Below, piece by piece: positions 63,901 through 64,000 of a stretch of DNA of 64,000 bases; the first letter of the stretch is position 1; each line of letters opens with the position of its first letter. Made by a program: the position numbers and the translations under genes. The stretch is taken from contig NC_050472.1 of the NCBI RefSeq assembly GCF_013373865.1, positions 5,265,276-5,329,275 of the forward strand, read 5' to 3'. Source of the DNA: Monomorium pharaonis. Taxonomy: Eukaryota > Arthropoda > Insecta > Hymenoptera > Formicidae. The notes under the pieces were generated by a model that was given only the letters and a program-made list of their open reading frames with translations, was not told the DNA's origin and did no database searches.

Positions 63901-64000
63901 CAGAAGAAAGGAAGCGACTAATAAATAACGAGCGTATAAGGATATAAAAGTTACAAACGTAATGTATTCTTTTATAAAAGAAAGCAATAATACGAGCTTT
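60940..64000. other. Non-coding stretch to the window end
   Basis: Pyrimidine-rich at 61250-61650, AT-rich after 62280. Frames at 61520-61783, 62069-62278 and 63126-63371 are unrecognised. No semaphorin exon was seen. Confidence 0.4.

Overview
This is a eukaryotic window, almost certainly from an insect. It is mostly AT-rich, non-coding DNA with local GC-rich islands, many long microsatellites and several families of short non-autonomous DNA transposons. It shows no operons, ribosome binding sites or dense ORFs. The only coding sequence I recognise is one 171-nt exon on the + strand (20237-20407). It encodes 57 residues of a semaphorin Sema domain and looks most like insect class-1 (transmembrane) semaphorins, Sema-1a type. 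Insect is inferred from that exon. The base-composition mosaic and repeat content would suit Hymenoptera such as an ant, but nothing here identifies the species.

Layout. Positions 1-20236 lie upstream of the exon: AT-rich DNA, GC-rich islands near 1150-1700, 5330-5780, 16050-16680 and 17900-20236, a short TA-flanked MITE (4468-4618), a longer relative (11378-11634), a 627-bp long-TIR element with 9-bp target duplications (13461-14087), and simple repeats. From 20408 to the end I find no further semaphorin exon. If the gene is intact, the introns on either side exceed 20 kb and 43 kb. The downstream part holds a perfect (CGTG)50 tract inside about 267 bp of alternating purine-pyrimidine sequence (22557-22823), two more TA-type MITE copies (24.0-24.5 kb), and a 2943-bp foldback transposon (27279-30221). 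Further on are a cluster of 16 GATA-type sites (39634-40257), a palindromic element with a second MITE nested in it (45155-45813), a hAT-like remnant (about 50900-51382), a diverged repeat pair (53.7 and 55.5 kb), and small hairpins at 57.1 and 58.1 kb.

The standout is the foldback element. It has exact 9-bp target-site duplications and two long inverted arms, each built from 142-bp tandem units (8 full units left, 6 right). Each unit carries three GTTTGTACC motifs. The arms are collinear apart from exactly two units (284 bp), and the outermost units on both sides share the same private variants. This is the architecture of Drosophila Foldback/MULE-type elements. If the surrounding DNA is semaphorin intron, the primary transcript would contain a hairpin of more than 1 kb.

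All other long open frames are overlapping shadows, repeat-derived frames or unrecognised GC-rich frames, and I have not called them genes.
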